From Phytobacter ursingii (GTDB taxonomy: Bacteria > Pseudomonadota > Gammaproteobacteria > Enterobacterales > Enterobacteriaceae), in assembly GCA_901456055.1 (NCBI GenBank), contig CABDWT010000004.1:868001-932000 (forward strand): a DNA stretch of 64,000 bases, given 5' to 3'. The notes below the pieces were generated by a model. The model was not told the origin of the DNA. It was given only the letters and a program-made list of their open reading frames with translations, and searched no databases. The translations under genes and the position numbers were made by a program. Shown piece after piece: positions 1 to 9,257 of this stretch. Position 1 is the stretch's first letter; each line of letters opens with the position of its first letter.

Positions 1-2040
1 GATAAGGAGACGTTGTACCGCACGGCGGCGCATGTTGACACCCGCGACGGCGAGCTGCCGGTGCTTAATGATTTCAGCGAAACCCTGATGTTTACGCCGC
101 CGCGCTCTGATGTCGAAAATGGCGTGTGGTGGTTCGATGAGCGACCGCATAAAGCCGTCAGCATTGATCGTATCCGTCGTGCGCCATCGGTCGGCCATCT
201 AACCGGCGAAACCCGCAAAGGGGAAAACATTAACGCGCTGATGGATTTGCTGCCGGAAGGTACGGTGATTTCCCTGACGCTGGTCGTGCAGCCGCAGGAT
301 GTACTGGAAGAACGCTTCAACCATCTGGCGAAAAACGCGATTGGCGAGAATACCGAATCGGAACGCGTCCGGGCCGATGCCGATACTGCCAAAAGTTATC
401 TGGGTGAACGGCATAAACTGTATCGCGCCAGCATGACGTTCTTTCTCTCCGGGGAATCACTGAAAGTCCTGAACAGCCGCCAGCGCGATCTGACGGCCAT
501 CCTCCTGAATGCCGGGTTGCAGCCAGTGAAACCAGAATACGACGTGGCACCGCTGAATGGTTACCTTCGGGCGCTGCCGATGTGCTTTAACCCGACGCTG
601 GATAAGAAGAACTGGTACACCCGCCTGACGTTTGTTCAGCATATGGCAAATATGCTGCCGGTGTTTGGTCGTGACACCGGCACTGGTCATCCGGGATTTA
701 CCTTCTTTAACCGGGGCGGTGCGCCGCTGACGTTCGATCCGCTCAACAGCGCCGACCGTTCCAAAAACGCGCACCTGGTGCTGTTTGGCCCGACCGGTTC
801 CGGTAAGTCGGCGACGCTCAACAGCCTGTTTGCCCAACTGATGGCGATTCACCGGCCACGCCTGTTTATTGCTGAAGCCGGTAACTCGTTTGGTCTGTTT
901 GCCGACTACTGCGCGGAGCTGGAACTGACGGTGAATAAGGTCAGTATCAAGCCGGGTTGTGGTATTTCGCTGGCCCCGTTCGCCGATGCGTACAAGCTGA
1001 TTGAAGCGCCGGTGAAAAACGTCGATGAGAGCGAGCTGAGTGAGCGTATTGAAGTGGATGAAACGGACGACGGCGATGCGGAGGAAGAACGCGATATTCT
1101 GGGCGAGCTGGAGATTGTGGCGCGTCTGATGATAACCGGTGGGGAAGCCAAAGAAGAAGCCCGGCTGGAACGTGCCGACCGGGGCATGATGCGTGAAGCG
1201 ATTCTGGCCGGTGCGCGTAAAGCCTGGGATGAAGAGCGGCAGATGATTACCGCCGACCTTCAGAATGCGTTTTACGCTTTCGCGAAGGATGAGTCCCGTC
1301 CTGAAGTCCGCCGCGCCCGGGCGCAGAATATGGGAGAGTCGCTGGGCGTATTTATGCAGGGCTTCCTGGGAGAGCTGTTTAACCGCCCGGGGCAGAACTG
1401 GCCGGAAGCGGATGTCACGCTGATTGACCTCGGTACGCTGGCGCGTGAAGGCTATGAAGCGCCGCTGGCCGTGGCCTATACCTCACTGGTTAATACCATC
1501 AATAATATCGCCGAACGTGACCAGTTTCTGGACCGGGAGATCGTCTTCCCGACCGATGAGGCGCATATGATCACAACTAACCCATTGCTGGCCCCGTATG
1601 TGGTTAAGGTGGTGAAAATGTGGCGCAAGTTAGGCGCGTGGCTATGGCTGGCAACGCAGAACCTTGAAGACTTTCCGGCTACGGCCAAGAAGATGCTCAA
1701 TATGATTGAGTGGTGGCTGTGTCTGGTAATGCCGCCTGAAGAAGTGGAAGAGATCGCCCGGTTTAAAAAGCTTACTGCCGAGCAAAAAGCGATGCTGCTC
1801 TCCGCGACCAAAACGCCGCGCTGCTACACCGAAGGCGTGGTGCTGGCAAGTCGGATTGAAGCGCTGTTTCGGGCTGTACCGCCGAGTCTTTATCTCGCTC
1901 TCGGCATGACCGAGAAGGATGAGAAGGCGGCGCGTCGGGCGCTGATGGTTGAACACGGTATCAGCGAACTGGATGCTGCGAAGCGTATTGCGCATCAACT
2001 GGATATCGCCCGTGGGATTGCCACGAAGGAGGCGGCATGA
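1..2040 (+). CDS. Conjugative transfer ATPase, TraC/VirB4-like (TIGR03744 family), 5' end outside window
   Basis: This is the motor ATPase of the ICE type IV secretion system, acting at the cytoplasmic side of the inner membrane to energise pilus assembly and DNA transfer. The frame is open from base 1, so the TTG at 13 is not taken as the start and the protein is cut at its N-terminus; about 679 residues are visible and family members are roughly 900 or more. A Walker A motif (GPTGSGKS) is encoded at 787-810 and a Walker B-like segment (FPTDEAH) near 1546-1566. An acidic insertion lies between them at about 1020-1100. The next gene overlaps by 4 bases (ATGA), indicating translational coupling. 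The family assignment is from motif and gene order. Confidence 0.92.
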   Translation, partial: DKETLYRTAAHVDTRDGELPVLNDFSETLMFTPPRSDVENGVWWFDERPHKAVSIDRIRRAPSVGHLTGETRKGENINALMDLLPEGTVISLTLVVQPQDVLEERFNHLAKNAIGENTESERVRADADTAKSYLGERHKLYRASMTFFLSGESLKVLNSRQRDLTAILLNAGLQPVKPEYDVAPLNGYLRALPMCFNPTLDKKNWYTRLTFVQHMANMLPVFGRDTGTGHPGFTFFNRGGAPLTFDPLNSADRSKNAHLVLFGPTGSGKSATLNSLFAQLMAIHRPRLFIAEAGNSFGLFADYCAELELTVNKVSIKPGCGISLAPFADAYKLIEAPVKNVDESELSERIEVDETDDGDAEEERDILGELEIVARLMITGGEAKEEARLERADRGMMREAILAGARKAWDEERQMITADLQNAFYAFAKDESRPEVRRARAQNMGESLGVFMQGFLGELFNRPGQNWPEADVTLIDLGTLAREGYEAPLAVAYTSLVNTINNIAERDQFLDREIVFPTDEAHMITTNPLLAPYVVKVVKMWRKLGAWLWLATQNLEDFPATAKKMLNMIEWWLCLVMPPEEVEEIARFKKLTAEQKAMLLSATKTPRCYTEGVVLASRIEALFRAVPPSLYLALGMTEKDEKAARRALMVEHGISELDAAKRIAHQLDIARGIATKEAA

Positions 2041-2423
2041 TGCGATTCAGAGCCACGGTTCTGGACATTGTGGACGGCAATATTTCCAGTACCGGTGTGT
2101 TGTTTGATGCGCCCCCGCAGGGTAATCCACGAATCAGCCAGCACCATCATGCGCAACTGGCGGAATTATGCCGCCAGATCCGTCAGAGGGTAGGGGAGAA
2201 GGCGACATTTACTTATTCCCCTCATCGTGTGGCCGGGCATAACTGCTTAGCTGTTCAGGTGGAGGGAACGACAGGAATGGTAAATCTACTACTGACTGTT
2301 ACTGGTAGTTTAAACTGGCCTACGATAGATGATTACGAGCATGGGTTACGCTGGTATATCAGTGTTCCTGATGCGGTGGATGTGACTTATTTGATCATGG
2401 AATTGCACTTCAAATCAGAGTAG
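2037..2423 (+). CDS. Hypothetical ICE protein following the TraC-like ATPase
   Basis: A 128-residue protein that I do not recognise. Its ATG overlaps the stop of the ATPase gene and is preceded by a strong AAGGAGG ribosome site at 2026-2032, so it is coupled to the conjugation operon. No signal peptide or membrane segment is visible; the sequence is mixed alpha/beta in character with a His-rich patch (QHHHAQ) near residue 37. In related ICEs this slot, between the ATPase and the TIGR03757 gene, holds variable cargo. A role in transfer or as cargo cannot be told apart. Confidence 0.7.
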   Translation: MMRFRATVLDIVDGNISSTGVLFDAPPQGNPRISQHHHAQLAELCRQIRQRVGEKATFTYSPHRVAGHNCLAVQVEGTTGMVNLLLTVTGSLNWPTIDDYEHGLRWYISVPDAVDVTYLIMELHFKSE

Positions 2424-2482
2424 ATTGTTGTTTTTTATAAGTTTGATTTCTCACACAGCATGCTAAATAGGCCAAAAGTAAT

Positions 2483-4237
2483 ATGACGAATAGCCCAAGA
2501 GAAGTTGCAATCCATGCGATGAAGCGAAAATTATTAAAGATGTATGGTGATTTTATCGATTTATCAAACGTGGGAGGAAATGAAGCTAACCGTGAGATTG
2601 TAAAAGTGACTCGCGCATTAGCTGCATTTGCTATTAACTATTTCAATTATGATATTGAACCAAGAGTTTGTGCAGAATCTGTTTGTGATGGATCTGATGA
2701 CCATTGTATTGATGCTGTCTATGTAAATCATGATAAAAAATTAGTTTGTTTAGTTCAATCTAAATTTGACCAATCAGGTAGTGGTGGTATTTCAAGGAAT
2801 GAATTTGGTGATTTTACCAACTCTTGTCGAGACGTAATCTTAGAACGTTATGAGCTTTTTAATGCTCGCTTTAATCGTTTTAAAGATGATATAGAAAGAG
2901 CTTTCGATTTGTCATATCGATTTAAATTAATATATATTTACTCTGGTGTGGCAGATCCATCCCCCGATATTGTTAGAACTATTGCTGATAGACAGGCTGA
3001 ATTCAATGCAGATATTGATGATGGTGCATATCAGTTTGAATTAATGGACTTGGGGAAAATAAACTCCATATTAGGTAGATCCACATTAGGTAGCATAAAT
3101 TTAGATGATGTGGAAGTGTTGCAATACGGAATGACAGAGAATCCGTTGCCATCTGTTCATGGTATAATCACAGGGGACCAGTTAGCTCAGTGGTGGGAAA
3201 AATATAGCGATTATATATTGGAAAAAAATATAAGGGGTGGCTTGGGGTTAAATTCTGATGTGAACGTATCTATTAAAGATACATTGATAAATAATCCTGA
3301 AATGTTCTGGTATTATAATAATGGAATAACAGTTCTTGTTGATTCTTATACCGCTAGTATGAGAAATGCTTCTTCACGCAGAGAGTCTGGTCGTTTTAAT
3401 TTTGTGAATGCAAGTATAATTAATGGAGCGCAAACAGTTACTACAATAGGTAATGCCTATTTAAATAATGACATTAATATTGAACAGCTTGAAAACGTTA
3501 AAGTAAACGTAAGATTTATAAAAGTTGACCCTGCTATAGAAGGTAATAAGGACGTTTCACTAAATGTAACTATTGCTAACAATAGTCAAAACAAGGTGAC
3601 AGGTCGTGATTTCGTTTCAAAGGATCCTGTTCAAATAGCATTAAGAGATTCTGTGAATTTAGAAGAACCATATAACTATGAAATAAAAAGGTCTGGGGAA
3701 TTAGATAACCAATCCAACCCTCATCATATTAATATGGATGATGCACTTAATGCTTTAGTATGTTCTTCGCTTTTGCCTAGAAGCTTGGCTTTGTTAAAAT
3801 CAAATAGAGGTCGCTTTTTCGAATCTCTTACAAGCCCCTTATATCGGGGCGTTTTTAATCCCTCAGTTTCTAGTGTTTACCTTATAAATTCGGTTAACCT
3901 TTATCGCAAATGTTCGACGTATCTAAAAGCTGTTGAAGAACGTTACGATAATGGGAGGAATAAGAAGATAGCAATACATGGGAGGCTTGTACTTATTGCT
4001 AGGGTTTTTAAAGCTAATAGATCTTTTTTGAATTCGAAGACTGTTGTAGAAGTAGATAACCTCCCATCAGTGCAAGAAGTTATTGATTCATCTTTCGCCA
4101 TGATAAATTCTTATATATCAATGCATTACCCTACAAGCCATATGCCAAGATTTTTTGAAAATACAGGTAAGGTTGATTTAGTAATGAATATTGAGCAACA
4201 TATTGAACAAGATGACGAAACTAGTTCAGATGATTAA
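2483..4237 (+). CDS. AIPR-family protein (abortive infection/phage resistance type)
   Basis: A 584-residue protein resembling the AIPR family (PF10592), known from abortive-infection and restriction-linked defence loci. The N-terminal part shows a PD-(D/E)XK-like pattern: Asp77 in CIDAVYV followed by the QSK triplet at residues 92-94, typical of nuclease folds in this family. The central region holds the conserved AIPR stretch with NNGITV and NGAQTV motifs. The gene is strikingly AT-rich against its neighbours and sits 59 bp behind the 128-residue gene, splitting the conjugation operon. It is followed by an A/T hairpin with a T run. I infer that it is defence cargo carried inside the transfer operon; cleavage activity is not shown. 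Confidence 0.85.
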   Translation: MTNSPREVAIHAMKRKLLKMYGDFIDLSNVGGNEANREIVKVTRALAAFAINYFNYDIEPRVCAESVCDGSDDHCIDAVYVNHDKKLVCLVQSKFDQSGSGGISRNEFGDFTNSCRDVILERYELFNARFNRFKDDIERAFDLSYRFKLIYIYSGVADPSPDIVRTIADRQAEFNADIDDGAYQFELMDLGKINSILGRSTLGSINLDDVEVLQYGMTENPLPSVHGIITGDQLAQWWEKYSDYILEKNIRGGLGLNSDVNVSIKDTLINNPEMFWYYNNGITVLVDSYTASMRNASSRRESGRFNFVNASIINGAQTVTTIGNAYLNNDINIEQLENVKVNVRFIKVDPAIEGNKDVSLNVTIANNSQNKVTGRDFVSKDPVQIALRDSVNLEEPYNYEIKRSGELDNQSNPHHINMDDALNALVCSSLLPRSLALLKSNRGRFFESLTSPLYRGVFNPSVSSVYLINSVNLYRKCSTYLKAVEERYDNGRNKKIAIHGRLVLIARVFKANRSFLNSKTVVEVDNLPSVQEVIDSSFAMINSYISMHYPTSHMPRFFENTGKVDLVMNIEQHIEQDDETSSDD

Positions 4238-4256
4238 TCTATAAGCGGCGCACCTA

Positions 4257-4304
4257 AAATAATTATCAAGTACGTCTTTATAATTATTTGCTGAGTTTTT
4301 TTTT
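4257..4304 (+). terminator. Candidate terminator after the AIPR gene
   Basis: A 10-bp A/T-only inverted repeat (4257-4266 with 4280-4289) is followed six bases later by nine T residues (4296-4304). The stem is weak because it has no G-C pairs, so termination may be partial and allow read-through into the downstream transfer genes. Confidence 0.45.
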
Positions 4305-4347
4305 CAAGCCACGCACCCTGTGATATTCACCCTCACAGGAGTGCGTT

Positions 4348-4746
4348 ATGAGACCTTCAAAGTTCCTGATCTATCTGCTGACCGTTGCTGTTCAGGCACC
4401 AGCAGCGACCACTGTTTACACCGATAGTCATCACCCCCCATTGAACGTAACCAGCGGCCAGGTGGTTTATCTGGATGCGCCGGAGACCGTTCAGCGCCAG
4501 TTGTTTGGTGAGTTGCCTGCTGATCCAGTGCAGGCGGAACAGGTTGCAAAAACCATCATCCAGTCGCCGGACTGGCAGCAAAAGCAGCAACAAATCATAC
4601 AGGCCTACCAGGGCGTACTTCAGGCATACGGCCTGAAACTGGTGAAGTATCCCGCCGTGGTGTTTGACGATCGCTACGTGGTTTACGGCACGGCGGATAT
4701 TGCGGTGGCTGAAGCCCGCCTTGCTGAATTTCAGGGGGCGCGATGA
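4348..4746 (+). CDS. TIGR03757-family integrating conjugative element protein
   Basis: A 132-residue exported protein of the ICE transfer operon. A signal peptide spans about residues 1-20 (short basic start, hydrophobic LIYLLTVAV core, Ala-rich end). The remainder matches the TIGR03757 family by memory, which always sits just before TIGR03756 and TIGR03755 genes, exactly as here. Upstream, a 7-bp hairpin (4317-4323 with 4333-4339) places the ribosome site CACAGGAG partly within its 3' arm, so initiation may be structure-controlled. The stop overlaps the next start by 4 bases. Its biochemical role in the mating machine is unknown. Confidence 0.85.
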   Translation: MRPSKFLIYLLTVAVQAPAATTVYTDSHHPPLNVTSGQVVYLDAPETVQRQLFGELPADPVQAEQVAKTIIQSPDWQQKQQQIIQAYQGVLQAYGLKLVKYPAVVFDDRYVVYGTADIAVAEARLAEFQGAR

Positions 4747-5693
4747 TTAAAAAGCTTCGGCAATACCGGCTGGGGCTTGCACTGGCCTCCATCTCTATGG
4801 TGCCCCCTGTTTTATCCGGGACAATCAACACCGCGCAAGTTATTGCGAGCGCTCTGTCTCCTCAATGCTTGGAATACAAAATCGTTGGTATTTGCTACTG
4901 GCTATTGTGTACCCCCTACGGCTGCACGGTCCAAACCTCTACCAAAGTTCGTCATTATATCCCCAATGCGGTAGTTTCCAGCTACAACCAGACGGGTATC
5001 AATCCCTGGGCAGAAATGTCGTTTCTGGGAACCCCCATTTCAGGCATTGCGGAGGGGGGGGGGGCGAACGAACAGAAGCGCTCCGGACGTAAAGATAATC
5101 TGCGGTTTAAAAATGCGGATGTTATAGGTCATCCTGCACTTGCTGCGCCTGCATTGAATCAGTTTATGGGGCAGATGGGATACACCTGCTCCAGCCCGGC
5201 CACGGCGATGATACCCTATCTTCTGAGTACCCTGGATGCGGTGATGTGGCGATCTGGCTTGCCAGAGTCGTTTTATCCGGAAGCGCTGACACCCGGTCTG
5301 CGTGAAATAGGCTCCACAACTGGCGGCAATATGTGGGGGAACGTCTATCCCCGTAGTGGGTTTGTTACTCAGGTTGATGACTATAAAGCGGCTGCGGTTG
5401 TCGCGCAGCGTGCGGCGGATGTTGTTACCCGCAACGGCCAGATTCACGTCTATCAACCTATGACGGCCAGTGCCAGCCCGGGCTACTGGCCTCCTTCGCC
5501 TGTAATGGAAAATACGGGCACCCGTAATCACAAATGGCAACAACTCTCGCCATTGCTTTCTACATCTTGTGCTGTCTTTCCAGATAGCCCCAATCCTATT
5601 GCAACTGATGGTAATTACGCCTGGGCTTTATGGCAGCCCTACAGTTGCTGCAAGCGACGAGGACAAACCTTTCTTTACAGCGTTGGTTATTAA
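4743..5693 (+). CDS. TIGR03756-family integrating conjugative element protein (TraU-like)
   Basis: A 316-residue exported protein with an N-terminal signal sequence (about residues 1-25) and many cysteines (SPQC, GICYWLLCTPYGC, TCSS, SCC), as in TraU-like periplasmic components of conjugation machines that need disulfide bonds. It is coupled to the preceding gene by a 4-base overlap and followed 17 bp later by the TIGR03755 gene. A run of 11 G residues at 5054-5064 lies inside the coding sequence (Glu-Gly-Gly-Gly-Ala); slippage there would truncate the protein. The family call rests on gene order and cysteine pattern. Confidence 0.85.
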   Translation: MIKKLRQYRLGLALASISMVPPVLSGTINTAQVIASALSPQCLEYKIVGICYWLLCTPYGCTVQTSTKVRHYIPNAVVSSYNQTGINPWAEMSFLGTPISGIAEGGGANEQKRSGRKDNLRFKNADVIGHPALAAPALNQFMGQMGYTCSSPATAMIPYLLSTLDAVMWRSGLPESFYPEALTPGLREIGSTTGGNMWGNVYPRSGFVTQVDDYKAAAVVAQRAADVVTRNGQIHVYQPMTASASPGYWPPSPVMENTGTRNHKWQQLSPLLSTSCAVFPDSPNPIATDGNYAWALWQPYSCCKRRGQTFLYSVGY

Positions 5694-5710
5694 TAACAAG
5701 GAGAGTGAAT

Positions 5711-7126
5711 ATGACAAATAAACAATTAGTGCTTGCAGGCGTTCTGATGGGATGTCTTGCGCTGAGCCTTCCGGCCCGGGCGGTTTTCGATCTGGATAAT
5801 GATGTAATTAATACCGATTCCAGCAAGGGGGTGAAAGGCGCAGTAAACGATAACCTCTTTTATACCATTGGTGGTGGGACGGTGATATCGCAACCGCCCA
5901 GTAACAACAATATGGAAAAACTGGGCATGGGGATTAGCTGGAACAGCGATCTGATGTGCGGCAATTTTGACATTAATACCACAGTTAAAAACCAGCTCAA
6001 TGGTGTGACCAGTGGCTTTAAGGACATGATGAGTAATGTCATCAGCAGTGCCACCGGCGCGGTAGCAAGTCTGCCTGCGATGATTATTCAACGAGCGAAC
6101 CCGGGTCTGTATGAACTGCTTACCAACGGTGTGCTTCAGGCCAATGTCTCGTTTGATAAAGCCCAGCTCAATTGTCAGAACATGTCGAAGAAAATGGCGG
6201 ATTACACTATGTCCAGCCAGTGGACGCAGGCGGCGATAGGGGAAGAATTCAAGAATATCGTCTCTACTACGCCGGATGCGGTGGCTGCGGATAATCAGCT
6301 AAAAACCTCCACCGGCAAAGAGGGGGTGAAGTGGATTGGCGGGCAAAAACGTGGCGGTAGCGGCCAGCCTGCAATAAAACCCACACATGACCTGGCGAAA
6401 GCGGGCTTCAATATTCTGAATAAACAGTCAGTCACCAGTAATGGCGGCGTCAGCGGATCGGCCTGCAATGGCTCTTTGTGCAAAAAGTATAAAACCAGCG
6501 AAGAGGCGGCGGAAGCCGTCGTCAAAGTGTTGGGCGACAGGGCGATTCGTACCTGTTCCGAAGCCAGTGACTGCAGCAGCGGTGGAGTGGAAAATGAACC
6601 AGGCGCATCAACTGCCGGTGTCGGTTTTTCACCGATGCTGGAAGAGACCACGCAGGAGAATCTGGAAATCCTGGTGAAGCTGGTTAACGGGAACCTGACG
6701 CCTGACGCGACTAATCTGGCGACGCTGAAAACGGGAGATCTGGCAGTATCCCGTGGTGTTATTCAGGCGCTGAAAGATGACCCGGATAATGCTGCGCTGG
6801 TACAGCGTCTTGCCAGCGAACTGGCGATGTCAGAGACCATTTCCACCGCACTCGGGATGCGCCGGATGCTGATGGCAGGTCAGTCGGAACCGAATGCTGC
6901 GGATCAGACAATGGCGCTTGAAGAGTCCGACCGTCGTCTGGAATTCCTCGACCGTGAGGTCATGGCGCTGAAGAACGAGATGGAGATCCGCAAAGCAATC
7001 AGCAACAACTCCATTCTGGTTACGCTGACACGACAGGAAAGCCGCGAGGCCGATCATGGCCTACGCCAGCCGGTGCAGCAGAATGATGACGCCATGCAGA
7101 ATCTGAATCAGAAGGCAGAGGAATAA
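5711..7126 (+). CDS. TIGR03755-family integrating conjugative element protein (TraH-like)
   Basis: A 471-residue exported protein of the transfer operon. I chose ATG 5711 over upstream in-frame codons because AAGGAG at 5699-5704 precedes it and a clean signal peptide follows (hydrophobic LVLAGVLMGCLALSL ending in Ala-Arg-Ala). The early part resembles TraH-like proteins of the MPF-G system; the C-terminal third (after about residue 400) is charged and likely coiled-coil. It lies between the TraU-like gene and a small membrane-protein gene one base downstream. In F-type systems TraH acts at the outer membrane in pilus assembly; the same role here is inference. Confidence 0.85.
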   Translation: MTNKQLVLAGVLMGCLALSLPARAVFDLDNDVINTDSSKGVKGAVNDNLFYTIGGGTVISQPPSNNNMEKLGMGISWNSDLMCGNFDINTTVKNQLNGVTSGFKDMMSNVISSATGAVASLPAMIIQRANPGLYELLTNGVLQANVSFDKAQLNCQNMSKKMADYTMSSQWTQAAIGEEFKNIVSTTPDAVAADNQLKTSTGKEGVKWIGGQKRGGSGQPAIKPTHDLAKAGFNILNKQSVTSNGGVSGSACNGSLCKKYKTSEEAAEAVVKVLGDRAIRTCSEASDCSSGGVENEPGASTAGVGFSPMLEETTQENLEILVKLVNGNLTPDATNLATLKTGDLAVSRGVIQALKDDPDNAALVQRLASELAMSETISTALGMRRMLMAGQSEPNAADQTMALEESDRRLEFLDREVMALKNEMEIRKAISNNSILVTLTRQESREADHGLRQPVQQNDDAMQNLNQKAEE

Positions 7127-7127
7127 T

Positions 7128-7460
7128 ATGGACGTTATTCGTAAACCGCTCTGGCAGCGGGTATTGCGGGCCTTACTGATCTTTGGTGCCGCTATTCTGG
7201 CTATCGGGGGCTTTAGCTTCACACTGCTGCACTTTGCAGGTAGCGAAACAAAGCTGAGGACGTGGTTGCTTCAGATAAAAACGCCGCTCCTGTTCTGGCG
7301 GCTGGCGCTGTATACGGCCATCACATTTTTCTGGCTGCACCGTGTCCGGGGCTATTTCCTGCGTCACTGTACCCAGCGTTTTCAGGTTTACCGGTTGGAA
7401 ATGATGATGGTTTGCCTGTTCGCGATAATCGAAATCACCAGTTCGCGTTGGGGGATTTGA
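7128..7460 (+). CDS. Small ICE membrane protein, unknown function
   Basis: A 110-residue protein with about three predicted membrane segments: residues 14-34, 48-68 and 88-105. It starts one base after the TIGR03755 gene stop and its own stop overlaps the TraG-N start (TGATG at 7458-7462), so it is translated as part of the transfer operon. A protein of this size is usually found at this position in SPI-7-like elements. No catalytic motif is visible. Confidence 0.75.
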   Translation: MDVIRKPLWQRVLRALLIFGAAILAIGGFSFTLLHFAGSETKLRTWLLQIKTPLLFWRLALYTAITFFWLHRVRGYFLRHCTQRFQVYRLEMMMVCLFAIIEITSSRWGI

Positions 7461-8989
7461 TGACGGCTGACAGCTATCTGGAAATGGTGCTGGTCTTTAT
7501 GGGCTGGCTCATCAACAACGCGCTGTGGATGATTATTACCACCACAGGGATTTTTGCCATTCCGCTGGCGTTTAAAATCGCCGGTGTCTGGCTGAAGGTT
7601 CGGGAAGAGGGGGATGATGAAGGGAATAAGGGGGCGCTGGCGCTGCCACGCATGGAACACGTTCTGTATGTTGCGTTTGTGGTGATCATGTTCTGTGCGA
7701 TGCCGATGCAGGATATCGATATCACAACGATGAAGTTTGATCACACCCGTTCTTCTCAATGTGGCGTGAACGTACCTAAACCGGACGAATCCGGCTATGG
7801 GCCGCTGATTGCAGAGTTTAACGGCCAGACGGCAAAAATCCCGGCGTGGTGGTATCTGGTACATTCGCTATCCAAAGGGGTGATGCACGCCGCTATCGCA
7901 TCGATCCCCTGCGGGAATGACTTCCGGTTGTTACGTTTCGAAGTTCAGCATACTCAGCTGATCGATCCCATTATCAGGGAGGAAGTGCAGGAGTTTGCCA
8001 GCCAGTGCTATGCGAAATCGTATTACAAGCTGAAGAACAGTAATCCGAAACTGACCGCAGCCACGATTGATTCAGTTGGCTGGATTGGTTCTGATTATTT
8101 TCTCAATACTTCAGGGTATTACGACTATTACACCTCAACGTCGCCGCGAGCTTCGTGGCCGTATAGTGAAAGCCGGGACAGTGGATATCCCAATGTTGGC
8201 CGTGGCGGCTATCCAACCTGCAAAGACTGGTGGAGTGCATCACGTAAGGGACTGAAAAGCCGTCTGCTGGAAAGCTTTGATACCCGGACGGTCAATATGA
8301 TGAAGGCAAAGTCCCCGAGTAACTGGGAAGAAAGTCTGCTGCGCTGGTTGGTAAGTCCGCAGAACACGCATCTGTCCGGTGGGGGCGATACTTACATGAT
8401 GGGGAATCAGCAGGGGCAGGGAACGGGGATCGATACCGGCATTAAGCAGGCGCTGAGCGGTCTTGGCGCGCTTTCTGCTCAGACAACTCAGCTTCCGGCA
8501 TTTGATGCACTACGGCAGGCATTGCCGATGGTCCATGCGATTTTGTTGATGGCTATTGTAGTGTGTATCCCACTGATCATGTTGTTTGGAGCTTACGATC
8601 CGAAAGTGGTAGTCACCATTACTTTTGCGATGTTTGCGCTGATATTCGTCCCGTTTTGGTGGGAGCTTGGCGGCTGGCTGGATGACAAATTCATCGCGCT
8701 AATGTATGCCAGTTACAAGGGATATACGAACAGCTTCAATAACTGGCTTGCTAGTACAGGCTCGGATGGTTGGATCATGAATTTGGTACTGGGGGCAATG
8801 TATGTGATGTTGCCTATGTTTTGGTTTGGGGCGGTGAGTTGGAGTGGTGTTCAAATAGGCGGAGCTTTATCTTCGTCAGTTGATAAGGCATCACAAGGGG
8901 CCAGGGATGCTGGCGCGAACGGACCTGGTGTTGCTGGTGAAGTAGTTAAAACGGTAGCAACGAAAGGGGCATATAAAGGGAAAAATTAG
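7460..8989 (+). CDS. TraG N-terminal-domain protein (mating-pair stabilisation)
   Basis: A 509-residue polytopic membrane protein matching the TraG N-terminal domain (PF07916) that closes the MPF-G transfer operon. Start ATG 7460 is taken because it overlaps the stop of the preceding gene; a longer frame from 7262 would run through that gene. Membrane segments lie near residues 5-38, 70-90 and several after 350 (IVVCIPLIMLFG, ITFAMFALIFVPF, LVLGAMYVMLPMF). The middle is a periplasmic domain with cysteines. In F, the TraG N-terminal region works in pilus assembly; the equivalent role here is inferred. A strong terminator follows directly. Confidence 0.88.
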   Translation: MTADSYLEMVLVFMGWLINNALWMIITTTGIFAIPLAFKIAGVWLKVREEGDDEGNKGALALPRMEHVLYVAFVVIMFCAMPMQDIDITTMKFDHTRSSQCGVNVPKPDESGYGPLIAEFNGQTAKIPAWWYLVHSLSKGVMHAAIASIPCGNDFRLLRFEVQHTQLIDPIIREEVQEFASQCYAKSYYKLKNSNPKLTAATIDSVGWIGSDYFLNTSGYYDYYTSTSPRASWPYSESRDSGYPNVGRGGYPTCKDWWSASRKGLKSRLLESFDTRTVNMMKAKSPSNWEESLLRWLVSPQNTHLSGGGDTYMMGNQQGQGTGIDTGIKQALSGLGALSAQTTQLPAFDALRQALPMVHAILLMAIVVCIPLIMLFGAYDPKVVVTITFAMFALIFVPFWWELGGWLDDKFIALMYASYKGYTNSFNNWLASTGSDGWIMNLVLGAMYVMLPMFWFGAVSWSGVQIGGALSSSVDKASQGARDAGANGPGVAGEVVKTVATKGAYKGKN

Positions 8990-9001
8990 TTTAATCTGGC
9001 A

Positions 9002-9032
9002 GGCTGTGAAGGTAATTTTCACAGCCTTTTTT
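9002..9032 (+). terminator. Rho-independent terminator of the transfer operon
   Basis: A 9-bp stem (GGCTGTGAA with TTCACAGCC) and 7-base loop are followed by six T residues at 9027-9032, thirteen bases after the TraG-N stop codon. It separates the transfer operon from the convergent small genes. Confidence 0.88.
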
Positions 9033-9243
9033 ATGCATCATTGTCATAATGAACGGACTTATCGTTATTATGTCGATCACCTACATGGGGTGTTTTATCA
9101 TCTGTCGATAGTTTTACGGCGTTTGTTGGTTTGCTGCTAGCAACAACAACAGCCATAAAAATGGAGAATAGCATCTTTACGGCTTCGGCTAATCCATTGA
9201 AAATTACAGTCCAAATATCTGGTTGCTCTTTGTCATTATTCAT
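9031..9243 (-). CDS. Small membrane protein, unknown
   Basis: A 70-residue AT-rich gene encoding one membrane segment (about residues 18-36, MLFSIFMAVVVAS) and a polar His/Asp/Asn-rich tail. It lies 14 bp downstream of the cold-shock-domain gene on the same strand and probably shares its transcript. It occupies the place where related ICEs carry a convergent DUF3742 gene, but I see no convincing similarity to that family. Its stop lies within the transfer-operon terminator. Confidence 0.55.
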   Translation of the reverse strand: MNNDKEQPDIWTVIFNGLAEAVKMLFSIFMAVVVASSKPTNAVKLSTDDKTPHVGDRHNNDKSVHYDNDA

Positions 9244-9257
9244 TTAAATGTCCCTTT

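Noticed and set aside
4865-5092. Overlapping frame in the TraU-like gene that passes the G run
   Set aside because: No start context, and it lacks the conserved cysteine pattern of the main frame.
7262-7459. Longer start for the TraG-N protein
   Set aside because: It would read through the small membrane-protein gene; ATG 7460 has the overlapping stop-start typical of this operon.
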